From Paenibacillus koleovorans NBRC 103111 (GTDB lineage Bacteria; Bacillota; Bacilli; Paenibacillales; NBRC-103111), in assembly GCF_004000845.1 (NCBI RefSeq), contig NZ_BIMA01000082.1, positions 1 to 32,562 of the forward strand: DNA of 32,562 nucleotides, read 5' to 3'. This document shows, piece after piece, positions 1 through 7,231 of this stretch. A program made the position numbers and the translations under genes. The notes beneath the pieces are model-generated. The model ran no database searches, had not been told where the DNA came from, and saw only the letters and a list, made by a program, of their open reading frames with translations. The number at the start of each line of letters is the position of its first letter. Within the stretch, counting starts at the first letter, position 1.

Positions 1-57
1 GTTGGGTGGGGAAGGAGAAAGGGCTGCAAAGCCTGGTTACTGGCTGGACCCGAGAGT

Positions 58-430
58 GTCGTGCGGAAACTGGGGATTGAGGTCGAGAATAACTGGTATA
101 AAATGGAAATTGTCGTGCAGGAACTGGGGATTGAGGTCGGGAGTAACTGGTAGAGGCTGAAAGTGTCGTGCAGGAACTGGGGATCGAGGTCGGGAGTAAC
201 TGGTAGAGGCTGAAATTGTCGTGCAGGAACTGGGGATTGAGGTCGGGAGTAACTGGTAGAGGCTGAAAGTGTCGTGCGGGAGACTGGATATTGAAGTCGG
301 GAGTAACGGGTAGAGGCTGAAAGTGTCGTGCAGGAACTGGGGATTGAGGTCGGGAGTAACTGGTAGGGGCTGAAAGTGTCGTGCGGAAAACTGGAGATGA
401 AGTCGGAAGTTACTGTAGATGCAACCCAGC
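58..430. repeat. Seven 53-54 bp tandem direct repeats
   Basis: Units begin with GTCGTGC at 58, 112, 165, 218, 271, 325 and 378, so the period is 53 or 54 bp. Each unit continues with a variant of GGAACTGGGGATTGAGG, then TCGGGAGTAACTGGTAGAGG and CTGAAAGT. Units 3, 4 and 6 are nearly identical; the first, fifth and last have diverged. Because 53 is not a multiple of three, the minus-strand open frame across the array reads the same DNA in shifting frames, which argues against a coding function. The spacing is exact and there is no repeat/unique-spacer alternation, so this is a minisatellite and not a CRISPR array. Confidence 0.93.
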
Positions 431-634
431 CGGTCGCCCTTTAAGTAACTGTGCTTGTTCTTCCCCAAATCCGCCTGATTTTCATCATCCATGGCGCCGC
501 GTCGCGGCATCGGTGTCTGGAGTCCGACTTGTTCGGACTGCATCCAGAGGGTACTTGGCGTTCGGCGCTCTGGGGTTGCATCTACTATCGTTACGCTCGA
601 CTCCCCATCCCCACCACATTCCAGCACGACAATT
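374..634. repeat. Palindromic element ending the tandem array
   Basis: The last tandem unit and the DNA after it (374-427) return as an imperfect inverted copy at 573-634. The perfect inner part is GTAGATGCAACCC (415-427) against GGGTTGCATCTAC (573-585). The outer part is GTCGTGC (378-384) against GCACGAC (624-630). Further matches nest inside (CAG/CCG/CGCC near 428-440 against GGCG/CGG/CTG near 558-572), and a smaller hairpin AGTCCGA/TCGGACT lies near 521-540. No open frame here has a Shine-Dalgarno site or a recognisable product. It could be a structured RNA, a small mobile element end or a decayed repeat. From 635 to 692 I see nothing further. Confidence 0.6.
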
Positions 635-692
635 CGGGTCCCTACGTTCTCAATCTGTGAAGCCAAGCTTATTCGGATCCGGGCTTTCCTCT

Positions 693-733
693 GCACATAA
701 AAACCGTCCAAAGCTTGGACGGTTTTTATGTGC
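693..733. terminator. Bidirectional intrinsic terminator
   Basis: A perfect 19-bp stem (693-711 and 715-733) with the three-base loop AGC has TTTTT tracts within the stem on both strands. It lies 21 bases past the stop of the minus-strand regulator gene and is its likely terminator. It can also stop plus-strand transcription coming out of the repeat region. Confidence 0.9.
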
Positions 734-754
734 TAACCAACTATCCAACAACCC

Positions 755-1084
755 TTAACACAGCCAAGTGTCGCCCCACTTCTGAACTTCTTCCATCACC
801 TTGTTCAGCGCGCGGCCTTTCTCGGTCAGCTCATATTCGATACGGATCGGCATCTCCGGATACACGTGGCGGTTGACGATTCCTTGCTGCTCAAGCTCCT
901 TGAACCGCTCGGTCAGCATCCGGTCGCTCATCGCCGGGATCATCGCGGATATATCCTTGAACCGCTTAGGCCCTTGCAGCAGCACACGGATGATGAGGCC
1001 GGTCCAACGTTTGCCCAAAATTTCAAACGCATTCTCGAATTTAGGGCACAGATGCTCATTATGAGTAGATTCATGGGAATCCAT
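755..1084 (-). CDS. HxlR/YodB-family redox-sensing transcriptional repressor
   Basis: A 109-residue winged-helix protein of the HxlR family. The stretch CPKFENAFEILGKRW, then GPKRFKDI and a wing ending in YELTEKG, follows Bacillus subtilis YodB closely as I remember it. YodB represses azoreductase, nitroreductase and catDE genes and is inactivated by quinones and diamide through a conserved N-terminal Cys. Here that residue is Cys13, and a second Cys is the very last residue (Cys109), so an intersubunit disulfide is plausible. The open frame begins three codons earlier, but AGGAG (1094-1098) abuts that ATG; the ATG at 1084 has 9-base spacing. It is divergent from a DoxX/CatD-like gene with a shared operator, which fits a local repressor-target pair with autoregulation. 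YodB versus CatR type is not settled. Confidence 0.88.
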   Translation of the reverse strand: MDSHESTHNEHLCPKFENAFEILGKRWTGLIIRVLLQGPKRFKDISAMIPAMSDRMLTERFKELEQQGIVNRHVYPEMPIRIEYELTEKGRALNKVMEEVQKWGDTWLC

Positions 1085-1104
1085 ATGCATCATCTCCTGA
1101 AATA

Positions 1105-1133
1105 ATTATAACATAGTTACTTGACAAAAGTAA
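1105..1133 (-). promoter_or_regulatory. Sigma-A promoter of the HxlR/YodB-like gene
   Basis: On the minus strand there is a perfect TATAAT (1110-1105) 17 bases from a weak TTACTT (1133-1128). The -35 half lies inside the palindromic operator, so a repressor bound there would also block its own gene. Confidence 0.6.
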
Positions 1134-1138
1134 GTAAC
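1116..1138. promoter_or_regulatory. Palindromic operator, YodB-type TACT-N7-AGTA
   Basis: TACT (1118-1121), seven bases, AGTA (1129-1132) matches exactly the consensus I recall for B. subtilis YodB. A wider palindrome, GTTACTT (1116-1122) and AAGTAAC (1132-1138), overlaps it. It covers the -35 boxes of both divergent promoters. The binding protein is inferred to be the neighbouring HxlR-family repressor. Confidence 0.8.
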
Positions 1139-1149
1139 CTCGGTAATAT
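1121..1149 (+). promoter_or_regulatory. Sigma-A promoter of the DoxX/CatD-like gene
   Basis: TTGACA (1121-1126), a 17-base spacer and TAATAT (1144-1149) give a near-consensus housekeeping promoter reading into the DoxX gene. The -35 box is buried in the operator palindrome, which suits strong induced expression under repressor control. Confidence 0.85.
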
Positions 1150-1213
1150 ACATAACAGATACACTAACAAAAAGTAAGAAACAAACAAAAATATATTAAA
1201 GGAGCTGGATTTC

Positions 1214-1612
1214 ATGTTAGCTACAGGGTTGTTGATTATTCGTCTGGTTATCGGATTGACGTTCTTCGGTCACGGTGCGCAAAAGCTGTTCGGATGGTTC
1301 GGCGGTTACGGGCCAAAAGGAACAGGAGGGTTCTTGGAATCGATCGGCATCCGTCCCGGCGTGTTCATGGCCGTCATGGCCGGCTTGCTCGAGGCCGGCG
1401 GCGGACTGCTGTTCGCGGCAGGTCTCCTGACCCCGGCCGCATCCGCGATGATCGTCCTCGCGATGCTCGTCGCCATCGTGAAAGTGCATGGCAAAAACGG
1501 CTTCTGGGTTACTTCCGGCGGGATCGAGTACAATGTCATCCTGATCGCCGCTGCCGTGGGCGTGGCCTTCTCGGGAGCGGGAACTTACTCGCTCGATCAC
1601 CTGCTTTTCTAA
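1214..1612 (+). CDS. DoxX-family membrane protein, CatD-like
   Basis: A 132-residue protein with four hydrophobic segments and the DoxX hallmarks FFGHGAQKLFGWFGG near the first helix and a Gly/Ala-rich EAGGGLLFAAGLLTP segment. It starts 10 bases after AAAGGAG. In B. subtilis the DoxX protein CatD (YfiD) is co-transcribed with catechol dioxygenase CatE and is induced by thiol-reactive quinones under YodB and CatR. The divergent YodB-like regulator and matching operator make that role likely here, although no catE partner follows. The biochemical function of DoxX proteins is not well defined; a membrane redox role is the usual suggestion. Confidence 0.85.
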   Translation: MLATGLLIIRLVIGLTFFGHGAQKLFGWFGGYGPKGTGGFLESIGIRPGVFMAVMAGLLEAGGGLLFAAGLLTPAASAMIVLAMLVAIVKVHGKNGFWVTSGGIEYNVILIAAAVGVAFSGAGTYSLDHLLF

Positions 1613-1695
1613 GTCCTGCGTAAGCCTCAAGCGAACCTTCTCCCCCATCTTAAAGGAGTTCCTGTTCCGGTTCAAGTGGCAAACAGGGCCGCAGC

Positions 1696-1741
1696 AAAAG
1701 AAGCTTCCATCACCACTCCGAGAGTGGGCTGGAAGCTTCTT
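1696..1741. terminator. Stem-loop terminator between convergent genes
   Basis: A 12-bp perfect stem (AAGAAGCTTCCA 1698-1709 with TGGAAGCTTCTT 1730-1741) encloses a second stem CCACTC/GAGTGG. On the minus strand the hairpin ends in TTCTTTTGC, which suits it as the terminator of the exporter gene. On the plus strand the T-tract is short, but it may also end the DoxX transcript. The rest of 1613-1786 shows nothing else. Confidence 0.75.
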
Positions 1742-1786
1742 GCTATTCGTGAACAATATGCCTGCGCCGCCAAACGCCTAAGCGCT

Positions 1787-3172
1787 TCAGGTCGCCTTCA
1801 CTGGAACCGACCGCTTGCGCGGACGCATCAGACTGAAGCCGGTCAAGATCAGTGCGAACAAGGCGCAAATCGAGAACAGCACGCGCACCTTCGGAGCGAG
1901 CTCAGCGGCATCAACCGCCACGCCACCCAGATGGCCGACGAGCAAAACCGCCAATGCGATCCCGACGATCATGCCGAGGTAGCGGATGAGCGCGAGCATG
2001 CTGCCCACGAGGCTTGCTTTGGCGGCGGGCGCATTGCCCATAATGTCGGCGTTGTTCGAGGCGAGGAACAGCCCGGTGCCGAGTCCGAACAACGAGCAGT
2101 AGGCGATGATGTCGAGCATCGACACCTCGTTGCCGATCATCACGGGCAGCATCGCGAATGTACACAAGAGCGCGCCGATTGTCGTAGGGATGCGCGCGCC
2201 ATAACGGTCGCGGCACCAGCCGGATATCGGCCCCATCACCCCCATGAACACCGGCTGGATAGCCAACAGGAGACCGGTCGTCTGTGTCGAGAGCTGCAGC
2301 ACGCTCTGCATGTAGAACGTAATAGGAATCAGCGAAGCCATCTGCGCGGCATAGAACAGAAACGCGGATAAATTGCCTATGCCGATATACGGATTCGCAT
2401 AGAGCACACGGTCCAGAATACCGTGCTCCAGCTTGCGCTCGTAGAGCAGTAGGACCACAATCAACAGCAGACCGATCGTCCCCATCCAGATCACGGTGGA
2501 GGTGAAGCCCGCCTGCTCGGTGACGACCGAGGCATAGAGCAAGAGAGATGTCGCCAGGGCGAGCAGCAGCGAGCCGAACACGTCGAGCGGCTGGGCCGAC
2601 CGCTCCGTCTGCGGGAACATGCGCAGCCCGAGGTACAGCCCGACGACGCCGAGCGGGACGTTGATCCAGAACAGCAGCGGCCAGCCGCCCAGCTCCATCA
2701 GGAAGCCGCCGACCGCGGGGCCGGACAGTGTGCCGATCGACATAACGATCGTGTTCGTCCCGAGCGCCTTGCCCCGCTCGTGATCGGGGAAGATGGCGCG
2801 CACCATCGCTTGGCTGTTCGCCATGACCATGGCGGAGCCGATCCCTTGCACGCAGCGGGCGATGATGACCGTCGTGAGACTGGTGGCGACGGCGGCGAGC
2901 AGGGAACCGATGCCGAAGACGAAGAAGCCCCAGCTGTAAATTTGCCGGCGGTCGAGCCGATCGGACAGCTTGCCCAGAATCGGCAGCAGAGCGACCATGG
3001 AGAGCAAATAAGCGGTGACGACCCACTGCACATAAGACAGCGTCGTCGTGAATTCATAAGCCATCGTCGGCAGCGCCAAGTTGACGATGCCGACATCGAG
3101 CGTCGTCATGAACGTGCCGAGATTGACGATCTGCATAATGACCCAGCGATTGGGAAGCGGCTGATTAGACAT
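1787..3172 (-). CDS. MFS drug exporter, DHA2 (EmrB/QacA) type
   Basis: A 461-residue multi-helix membrane protein. TLDVGIVNLALP in helix 1 (Asp26) is the DHA2 signature. GKLSDRLDRRQI (67-78) is the helix 2-3 loop motif A. GTLSGPAVGGF (147-157) is the antiporter motif C. Length and hydrophobic pattern fit about 14 helices. Such proteins expel small molecules by proton antiport; the substrate cannot be read from sequence. It starts after GAGAGGAAC with short spacing and lies 36 bases after the DegT-type aminotransferase stop on the same strand, so the two are probably one operon. The pairing suggests export of an amino-modified product, but that is inference. Confidence 0.9.
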   Translation of the reverse strand: MSNQPLPNRWVIMQIVNLGTFMTTLDVGIVNLALPTMAYEFTTTLSYVQWVVTAYLLSMVALLPILGKLSDRLDRRQIYSWGFFVFGIGSLLAAVATSLTTVIIARCVQGIGSAMVMANSQAMVRAIFPDHERGKALGTNTIVMSIGTLSGPAVGGFLMELGGWPLLFWINVPLGVVGLYLGLRMFPQTERSAQPLDVFGSLLLALATSLLLYASVVTEQAGFTSTVIWMGTIGLLLIVVLLLYERKLEHGILDRVLYANPYIGIGNLSAFLFYAAQMASLIPITFYMQSVLQLSTQTTGLLLAIQPVFMGVMGPISGWCRDRYGARIPTTIGALLCTFAMLPVMIGNEVSMLDIIAYCSLFGLGTGLFLASNNADIMGNAPAAKASLVGSMLALIRYLGMIVGIALAVLLVGHLGGVAVDAAELAPKVRVLFSICALFALILTGFSLMRPRKRSVPVKAT

Positions 3173-3208
3173 AAGTTCCTCTCGAGGCGGCGATTGAAGT
3201 CCGGCGGC

Positions 3209-4492
3209 TTATTGCCCGATGAGCTGACGATCCCGGAGTGCCGCGTATACTTTGATGAAGCCGCCGATGATTTCTTCCACGTCCTGCTCGGTCAGAACCG
3301 GCGAGATCGGGAGGTAGGTCGTCCGCGGAATCAGATCGATCGCGCGCGGGCAGAGGTCGTCGGAATAAACGACAGGCTTCCGGAACGGATAGTTGAACGG
3401 GAAATTATCCTTGTCCGCGGTCCGTTGGTTGTAGATGGCGGGAGTGCGGTAGGCGGGCAAGCCGGCATACAATATGTGCATCCCGATATTCTCTGCGCCA
3501 ATTGCCTTGTTGAACTGAGCGGTCGCTTCCTTCGTCGGCATAATGATGCCGAGATTCGAGCCGATGTACCCCGCATCCGGATCCGGGCAATGCCGGAACT
3601 GGATCTCAGGGAACTTCTCAGCCACCGCGTCGCGAATAAGGTCATGGCATTGCCGCATCGCTGCGACGATCGAAGGGAGCTTCTTCCATTGCTCGACCAT
3701 GACCGCGCCCGTAATATCGCTCATCCGGTAGTTTTGCCCGACGAAGGCGAACTGGTCGTCCGGCGAATCGATCCCGTAGCGGGTGTGATGGCGCATCAGC
3801 CCTTGGTCGTGATACCGCACCGCGCGTTCGAACAGCTTGACGTCGCGAGTGACGACGGCGCCGCCTTCGCCGGCTGTGATGATTTTGTTCATCTGGAAGC
3901 TGAACGCCCCGATCGTCCCGATCGAACCCGCCGGCTGTCCTTTGTAAGTAGCGCCGCACGATTGGGCGACATCCTCGATCACCGGGATATCCTTGCTGCG
4001 CGCGAACGCCATGATCGGATCCATATCGACGGGATTGCCGAGAATCGGCACGGCGATAATCGCCTTCACTTCGTCGTCGTACACTTGCTCAAGCGCTTTC
4101 GGATCGAGATTCAGGCTTTCGTCGACGTCGCAGAACACCGGCACCGCATTGCAGCAGACGACCGCGCCGGGGGTGGCGAGGAACGTGTTGGCCGGGACGA
4201 TGACTTTATCGCCATAGCCGATGCCAAGCGCTTTCAGCGATACGACCAGGGCGGCAGTTGCAGACGTAACGCCCAGCGTATAGGGGACGCCCAGGTCGGC
4301 GCTCATCCTATTTTCAAGCTGCTCGACCGCATATTGCGGATCCGGGGAATAGTAGCGAAACGGTGACTGGGACATGATAACCTTGGAAGCGAAGTCTGCC
4401 TCCTCCTGACCCAATACGACAGCACCTGGGTAATTCGGGGGCAACGGTTTGCTGCGGGCGGGCGTACCGCCGTCGATAGCCAGCTTGGACAT
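3209..4492 (-). CDS. DegT/DnrJ/EryC1/StrS-family PLP aminotransferase
   Basis: A 427-residue fold-type I aminotransferase. VIEDVAQSCGA (171-181) carries the Asp174 that pairs with the PLP ring nitrogen. GAFSFQMNKIITAGEGG (195-211) carries Lys203, the Schiff-base lysine, so it is a true aminotransferase and not one of the dehydratase members. Family members aminate keto-sugars or keto-cyclitols on nucleotide sugars or antibiotic precursors. The AGEGG variant and the N-terminal LAIDGGTPARSKP resemble the cyclitol/AHBA-type branch more than QuiC or NtdA types, from memory. The open frame extends 22 codons upstream, but only the ATG at 4492 has a suitable AGAGGG site. Its neighbour is an MFS exporter. 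No other sugar or antibiotic genes flank it, so the substrate is unknown. Confidence 0.88.
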   Translation of the reverse strand: MSKLAIDGGTPARSKPLPPNYPGAVVLGQEEADFASKVIMSQSPFRYYSPDPQYAVEQLENRMSADLGVPYTLGVTSATAALVVSLKALGIGYGDKVIVPANTFLATPGAVVCCNAVPVFCDVDESLNLDPKALEQVYDDEVKAIIAVPILGNPVDMDPIMAFARSKDIPVIEDVAQSCGATYKGQPAGSIGTIGAFSFQMNKIITAGEGGAVVTRDVKLFERAVRYHDQGLMRHHTRYGIDSPDDQFAFVGQNYRMSDITGAVMVEQWKKLPSIVAAMRQCHDLIRDAVAEKFPEIQFRHCPDPDAGYIGSNLGIIMPTKEATAQFNKAIGAENIGMHILYAGLPAYRTPAIYNQRTADKDNFPFNYPFRKPVVYSDDLCPRAIDLIPRTTYLPISPVLTEQDVEEIIGGFIKVYAALRDRQLIGQ

Positions 4493-4514
4493 GGTTTTCC
4501 CTCTTTTCGAATTC

Positions 4515-4543
4515 ATGTTAGAATAAAATAGATACAAGTACAA
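4515..4543 (-). promoter_or_regulatory. Possible promoter of the DegT-MFS operon
   Basis: On the minus strand TTGTAC (4543-4538) lies 17 bases from TAACAT (4520-4515), in an AT-rich stretch unlike the surrounding DNA. Each box matches four of six consensus positions, so this is only a candidate. Confidence 0.35.
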
Positions 4544-4622
4544 TACATCTTTATACATCTTCTATTCTAAACGATTCCGCGGTCCGAGGCACTTCTTTTT
4601 CATGTCCATATTTCGCCATTCG

Positions 4623-4670
4623 CAACAAACAGCCTTCCGGCTTCATCGGTCGGATGAATGGAAAGGCTGC
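4623..4670 (-). terminator. Intrinsic terminator of lepB
   Basis: CAGCC-TTCC (4630-4638) pairs with GGAAAGGCTG (4660-4669) with one bulged base, and TTCATC/GATGAA extends the stem inside. On the minus strand the hairpin is followed by TTTGTTG. It sits just past the signal peptidase stop. Confidence 0.75.
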
Positions 4671-4684
4671 TGCATTTAGTACGT

Positions 4685-5212
4685 TTATAGAGTGCCTGCT
4701 TGATTGAACGGGTAGTAGCGGAAAATGATTTTCCCTACGAGCTCGCTCTTCGGAACGAAACGATTCGGCCACAGATGGCCGTCGTAGCTATCGTTGCGGT
4801 TGTCGCCCATGAAGAAATAGCTGTCCTCCGGCACTTGTACCGGACCGAAACGATAGCTCATCGCTTGCTTCACATACGGCTCGTCGACCTTCTCTTCATT
4901 GCGGAACAGGACGCCGTCGCGCACCTCGATCGTATCGCCCGGCAGACCGATCAGCCGCTTGACGTACCGCACCACGCCTTTGCCGTCGGCATCGTGGTTG
5001 AATACGACAATGTCGCCGCGTTGCCAGTTCGTGAGCGGGACCAGCTTCTCCATAATAAGCCGGTCATTGATTTCAATATTCGGCTCCATCGAGCCGGTTG
5101 GGACTTTGACGGCTTGCGCTACATAAGTTTGGACCAGGACGCTTAGAAGGACGGCCACGGCGAGCGGGACGACCCATTCCCGAATGAACGATTTTTTGCG
5201 CTGCTGCTGCAT
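4685..5212 (-). CDS. lepB: Type I signal peptidase
   Basis: A 175-residue membrane-anchored serine protease that removes signal peptides from secreted proteins outside the membrane. A short basic N-terminus (QQQRKKS) precedes one membrane segment at about 12-33. PTGSMEPN holds the nucleophile Ser41; RYVKRLIGLPGD holds the general base Lys85; FFMGDNRNDSYDGH is the C-terminal conserved box. In many Bacillus enzymes the last box reads DSRxxG, here DSYDGH. The length is typical of small Gram-positive SipS-type enzymes. AGGAG stands 12 bases before the ATG, a little long. It has its own promoter and terminator, so it is probably monocistronic. Confidence 0.95.
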   Translation of the reverse strand: MQQQRKKSFIREWVVPLAVAVLLSVLVQTYVAQAVKVPTGSMEPNIEINDRLIMEKLVPLTNWQRGDIVVFNHDADGKGVVRYVKRLIGLPGDTIEVRDGVLFRNEEKVDEPYVKQAMSYRFGPVQVPEDSYFFMGDNRNDSYDGHLWPNRFVPKSELVGKIIFRYYPFNQAGTL

Positions 5213-5264
5213 GGGTATGGCAATCTCCTTTCCACTGTTCGCGGATCCCCCTGTCTATCATTCT

Positions 5265-5293
5265 ATTAAAGCATGTTCGGTCGGGCGAGTCAA
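5265..5293 (-). promoter_or_regulatory. Sigma-A promoter of lepB
   Basis: On the minus strand TTGACT (5293-5288), a 17-base spacer and TTTAAT (5270-5265) match five of six positions in each box. It lies about 50 bases before the signal peptidase start. Confidence 0.8.
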
Positions 5294-5316
5294 AATAGGG
5301 ACTCCTAATCCGATTG

Positions 5317-6081
5317 TTAGATGATGAAATCCCAAAGCTGCTTGCCGATCAATAACGTCGATATGAGGATGAACAGCGGCTTCACATAGGCTGCTCCTCG
5401 CCGGATGGCGAACTGGGAGCCGATTAGCGCTCCGACTACCATCGAGATGGCCATCGGGATGCCGTAGTAGTAATTCACGTAGCCGAGACAGGCGAATGTG
5501 ACCAGACTGCCCAGGTTGCTGGCGAGATTGAGCACCTTGGCGTTGCCGGCCGCCCCGACGAAGTCGAAGCCCAGCAGCAGGAAGGCGAAGATCAGGAACG
5601 AGCCTGTACCCGGCCCGAAGAAGCCGTCATACAACCCGATGACCAGCGCGACGACTGCGCTTAACCAGGCTGCTCGTTTGCCCAGCCCGCGGTAGGTGGA
5701 GATGCTGCCCCAATTTTTTTTGAACAGGGTGTACAGCGTTACGAGAATGAGCAGCACGACGACGATCGGCCGGAGCGAATCGCCCGGAATGAGCTTGACC
5801 AGGAAGGCGCCGCCGACCGAGCCGAGCAAAGAGAGCGGGAATAGCCACATGACGAGCTTTTTATTGATTTTCCCCGAGAGGAGGAAGGAGGTCGAGCTTG
5901 TCAGCGAAGAGGCGGTGCCGCCGAGCTTGTTCGTGCCGAGCACCATCCCCGGCGGCAGACCGGTCAACAGCAGCGCGGGCACGGAGATCAAACCGCCGCC
6001 GCCTACGACCGAGTCGATGAACGAAGCCAAAAAGCCGGCTGTAACTAGGAAAATAAGCATTTCTAGCGAGGGGTGTTCCAT
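5317..6081 (-). CDS. TSUP (TauE/SafE, YfcA-type) membrane permease
   Basis: A 254-residue protein with about eight hydrophobic segments. FIDSVVGGGGLISVPALLLTG in the first third and GLYDGFFGPGTGSFLIFAFLLLGFDFVGAAGNAKVLN in the second half are the paired repeats of the TSUP family (PF01925). Members move small organic or sulfur-containing anions such as sulfite, sulfoacetate or taurine-derived compounds; the substrate here is unknown and no sulfur genes flank it. AGGAG lies 13 bases before the ATG, a long spacing, and I see no better start. Convergence with nothing and its own upstream gap suggest a single-gene unit. Confidence 0.9.
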   Translation of the reverse strand: MEHPSLEMLIFLVTAGFLASFIDSVVGGGGLISVPALLLTGLPPGMVLGTNKLGGTASSLTSSTSFLLSGKINKKLVMWLFPLSLLGSVGGAFLVKLIPGDSLRPIVVVLLILVTLYTLFKKNWGSISTYRGLGKRAAWLSAVVALVIGLYDGFFGPGTGSFLIFAFLLLGFDFVGAAGNAKVLNLASNLGSLVTFACLGYVNYYYGIPMAISMVVGALIGSQFAIRRGAAYVKPLFILISTLLIGKQLWDFII

Positions 6082-6162
6082 TGCAGTTTATCGTCTCCTA
6101 TGAGGGGTGATCTGGATGAGTCAACCTATATTATAATCCAGCGGACCGTCGGCGGCATCATC

Positions 6163-6199
6163 AAAAAAAGGAAGCCCCGGCTCTCGGAGCCAAGGCTTC
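6163..6199 (-). terminator. Intrinsic terminator of the ytqA-mnmM-manA gene string
   Basis: On the minus strand GAAGCC, an inner GGCTC-CGA-GAGCC stem and GGCTTC form a strong GC hairpin that is followed by CTTTTTTTG (from 6170 downwards). It lies 20 bases past the manA stop. Confidence 0.9.
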
Positions 6200-6219
6200 G
6201 CTTGCAAGCGAGAAGACGG

Positions 6220-7209
6220 TTAGGGCAAATAGCTGCGAAGCACCGTAAATGCTCCCTCGAGCGCATAGTCTCCAAGCGAAGCCGGCAGCAGCAAGCAGTC
6301 GCCCGGCTTGACGCCGATCCGGCCGTCCGGCCATGTCACTTCGCCGCCGCCGTCGCAGACGACGAGGATGACGAAGCTGTCGGGCGTCGTGCTGAGCTTC
6401 CATTCGCCTTCGACTTTCGCTTTCTCGACGCGGAAGTAAGGAGACTCAGCCAGCGTCAGCCACTGCTGCGGCGCCGCCAGCTCCGTCGTCATGCGGGTCG
6501 CGCCGCTGCCCTCGTAGGCGATGACGTTCAAAGAATCTTCGATATGCAGCTCGCGCGGTTTGCCGTCCAGGCCGGGGCGGTTGTAATCGAAGAGACGGTA
6601 AGTCGTATCGGAGTTTTGCTGAATCTCGGCTACGAGCACGCCCGCGCACAAGGCGTGAACGGTACCGGCCGGGATGTAGAACGAGTCGCCGGCCTGGACG
6701 TCCACAAGCTGCAGCACATCCATGATCGTGCCGTCCTGCAAGGCGCGTGCCACATCGTCCCGCGATTTGCCCGGCTGCAGGCCGTAGATGATTTTGGAGC
6801 CCGGCTTGGCGCCAAGCACGTACCACATCTCGGTCTTGCCAAGCTCGCCCGGCGGCAGCTTCGAGTAGCCGTTGTCCGGATGCACCTGCACGGACAAGTC
6901 ATCGTTGCAGTCCAGCAGCTTGATCAGCAGTGGGAAGCGGCCGTTGTCGCCGGTGAACTCTTCGCCCTTCGTGCCGAAGAAGGAAGCTCCATATTGCTTG
7001 CGCACGTCGTCCAGCCCTGCGCCGGCAAAGGCGCCGTTCACGACGCGCGTCGTACCGTTCGGATGATCGCCGATCATCCAGCCTTCGCCGATCGGCCCTT
7101 CCGGCAGCTCGAGCCCGAATTGCTCCAGCGAACGGCCGCCCCATACACGCTCCTTGAGCAGCGGTTGGAACAGCAGGGGATAAGGCTTGACAGTCGTTGA
7201 ATTCGTCAT
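6220..7209 (-). CDS. manA: Type I mannose-6-phosphate isomerase
   Basis: A 329-residue cupin enzyme that interconverts mannose-6-phosphate and fructose-6-phosphate and feeds GDP-mannose and polysaccharide synthesis. The zinc ligands of the family are visible: Gln108 and His110 in VQVHPD, Glu127 in GKTEMW, and His185 in IPAGTVHAL. The conserved RLFDYNRPG follows. The length is close to the 315 residues of B. subtilis ManA. The frame also offers a GTG at 7224, but AGGAG overlaps it; the ATG at 7209 lies 14 bases from that site and begins MTNSTTVKPYPLLFQP, as in the family. It follows mnmM by about 22 bases and ends at a strong terminator. The many glycosyltransferases in the window are possible consumers of its product. 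Confidence 0.93.
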   Translation of the reverse strand: MTNSTTVKPYPLLFQPLLKERVWGGRSLEQFGLELPEGPIGEGWMIGDHPNGTTRVVNGAFAGAGLDDVRKQYGASFFGTKGEEFTGDNGRFPLLIKLLDCNDDLSVQVHPDNGYSKLPPGELGKTEMWYVLGAKPGSKIIYGLQPGKSRDDVARALQDGTIMDVLQLVDVQAGDSFYIPAGTVHALCAGVLVAEIQQNSDTTYRLFDYNRPGLDGKPRELHIEDSLNVIAYEGSGATRMTTELAAPQQWLTLAESPYFRVEKAKVEGEWKLSTTPDSFVILVVCDGGGEVTWPDGRIGVKPGDCLLLPASLGDYALEGAFTVLRSYLP

Positions 7210-7231
7210 GATAAGTCCAGTCACTCCTAAT

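Noticed and set aside
58-430. CRISPR array
   Set aside because: Units abut directly with no unique spacers and no cas genes are near.
37-711. 224-codon minus-strand open frame over the 53-bp repeats
   Set aside because: The repeat period is not a multiple of three, so the peptide is the same DNA read in shifting frames; there is no ribosome site and all frames simply lack stops.
2780-4366. 528-codon plus-strand open frame
   Set aside because: It is the antisense shadow of the MFS and DegT genes, Arg/Asp/His-rich and without a start site, as expected from GC-rich codon third positions.
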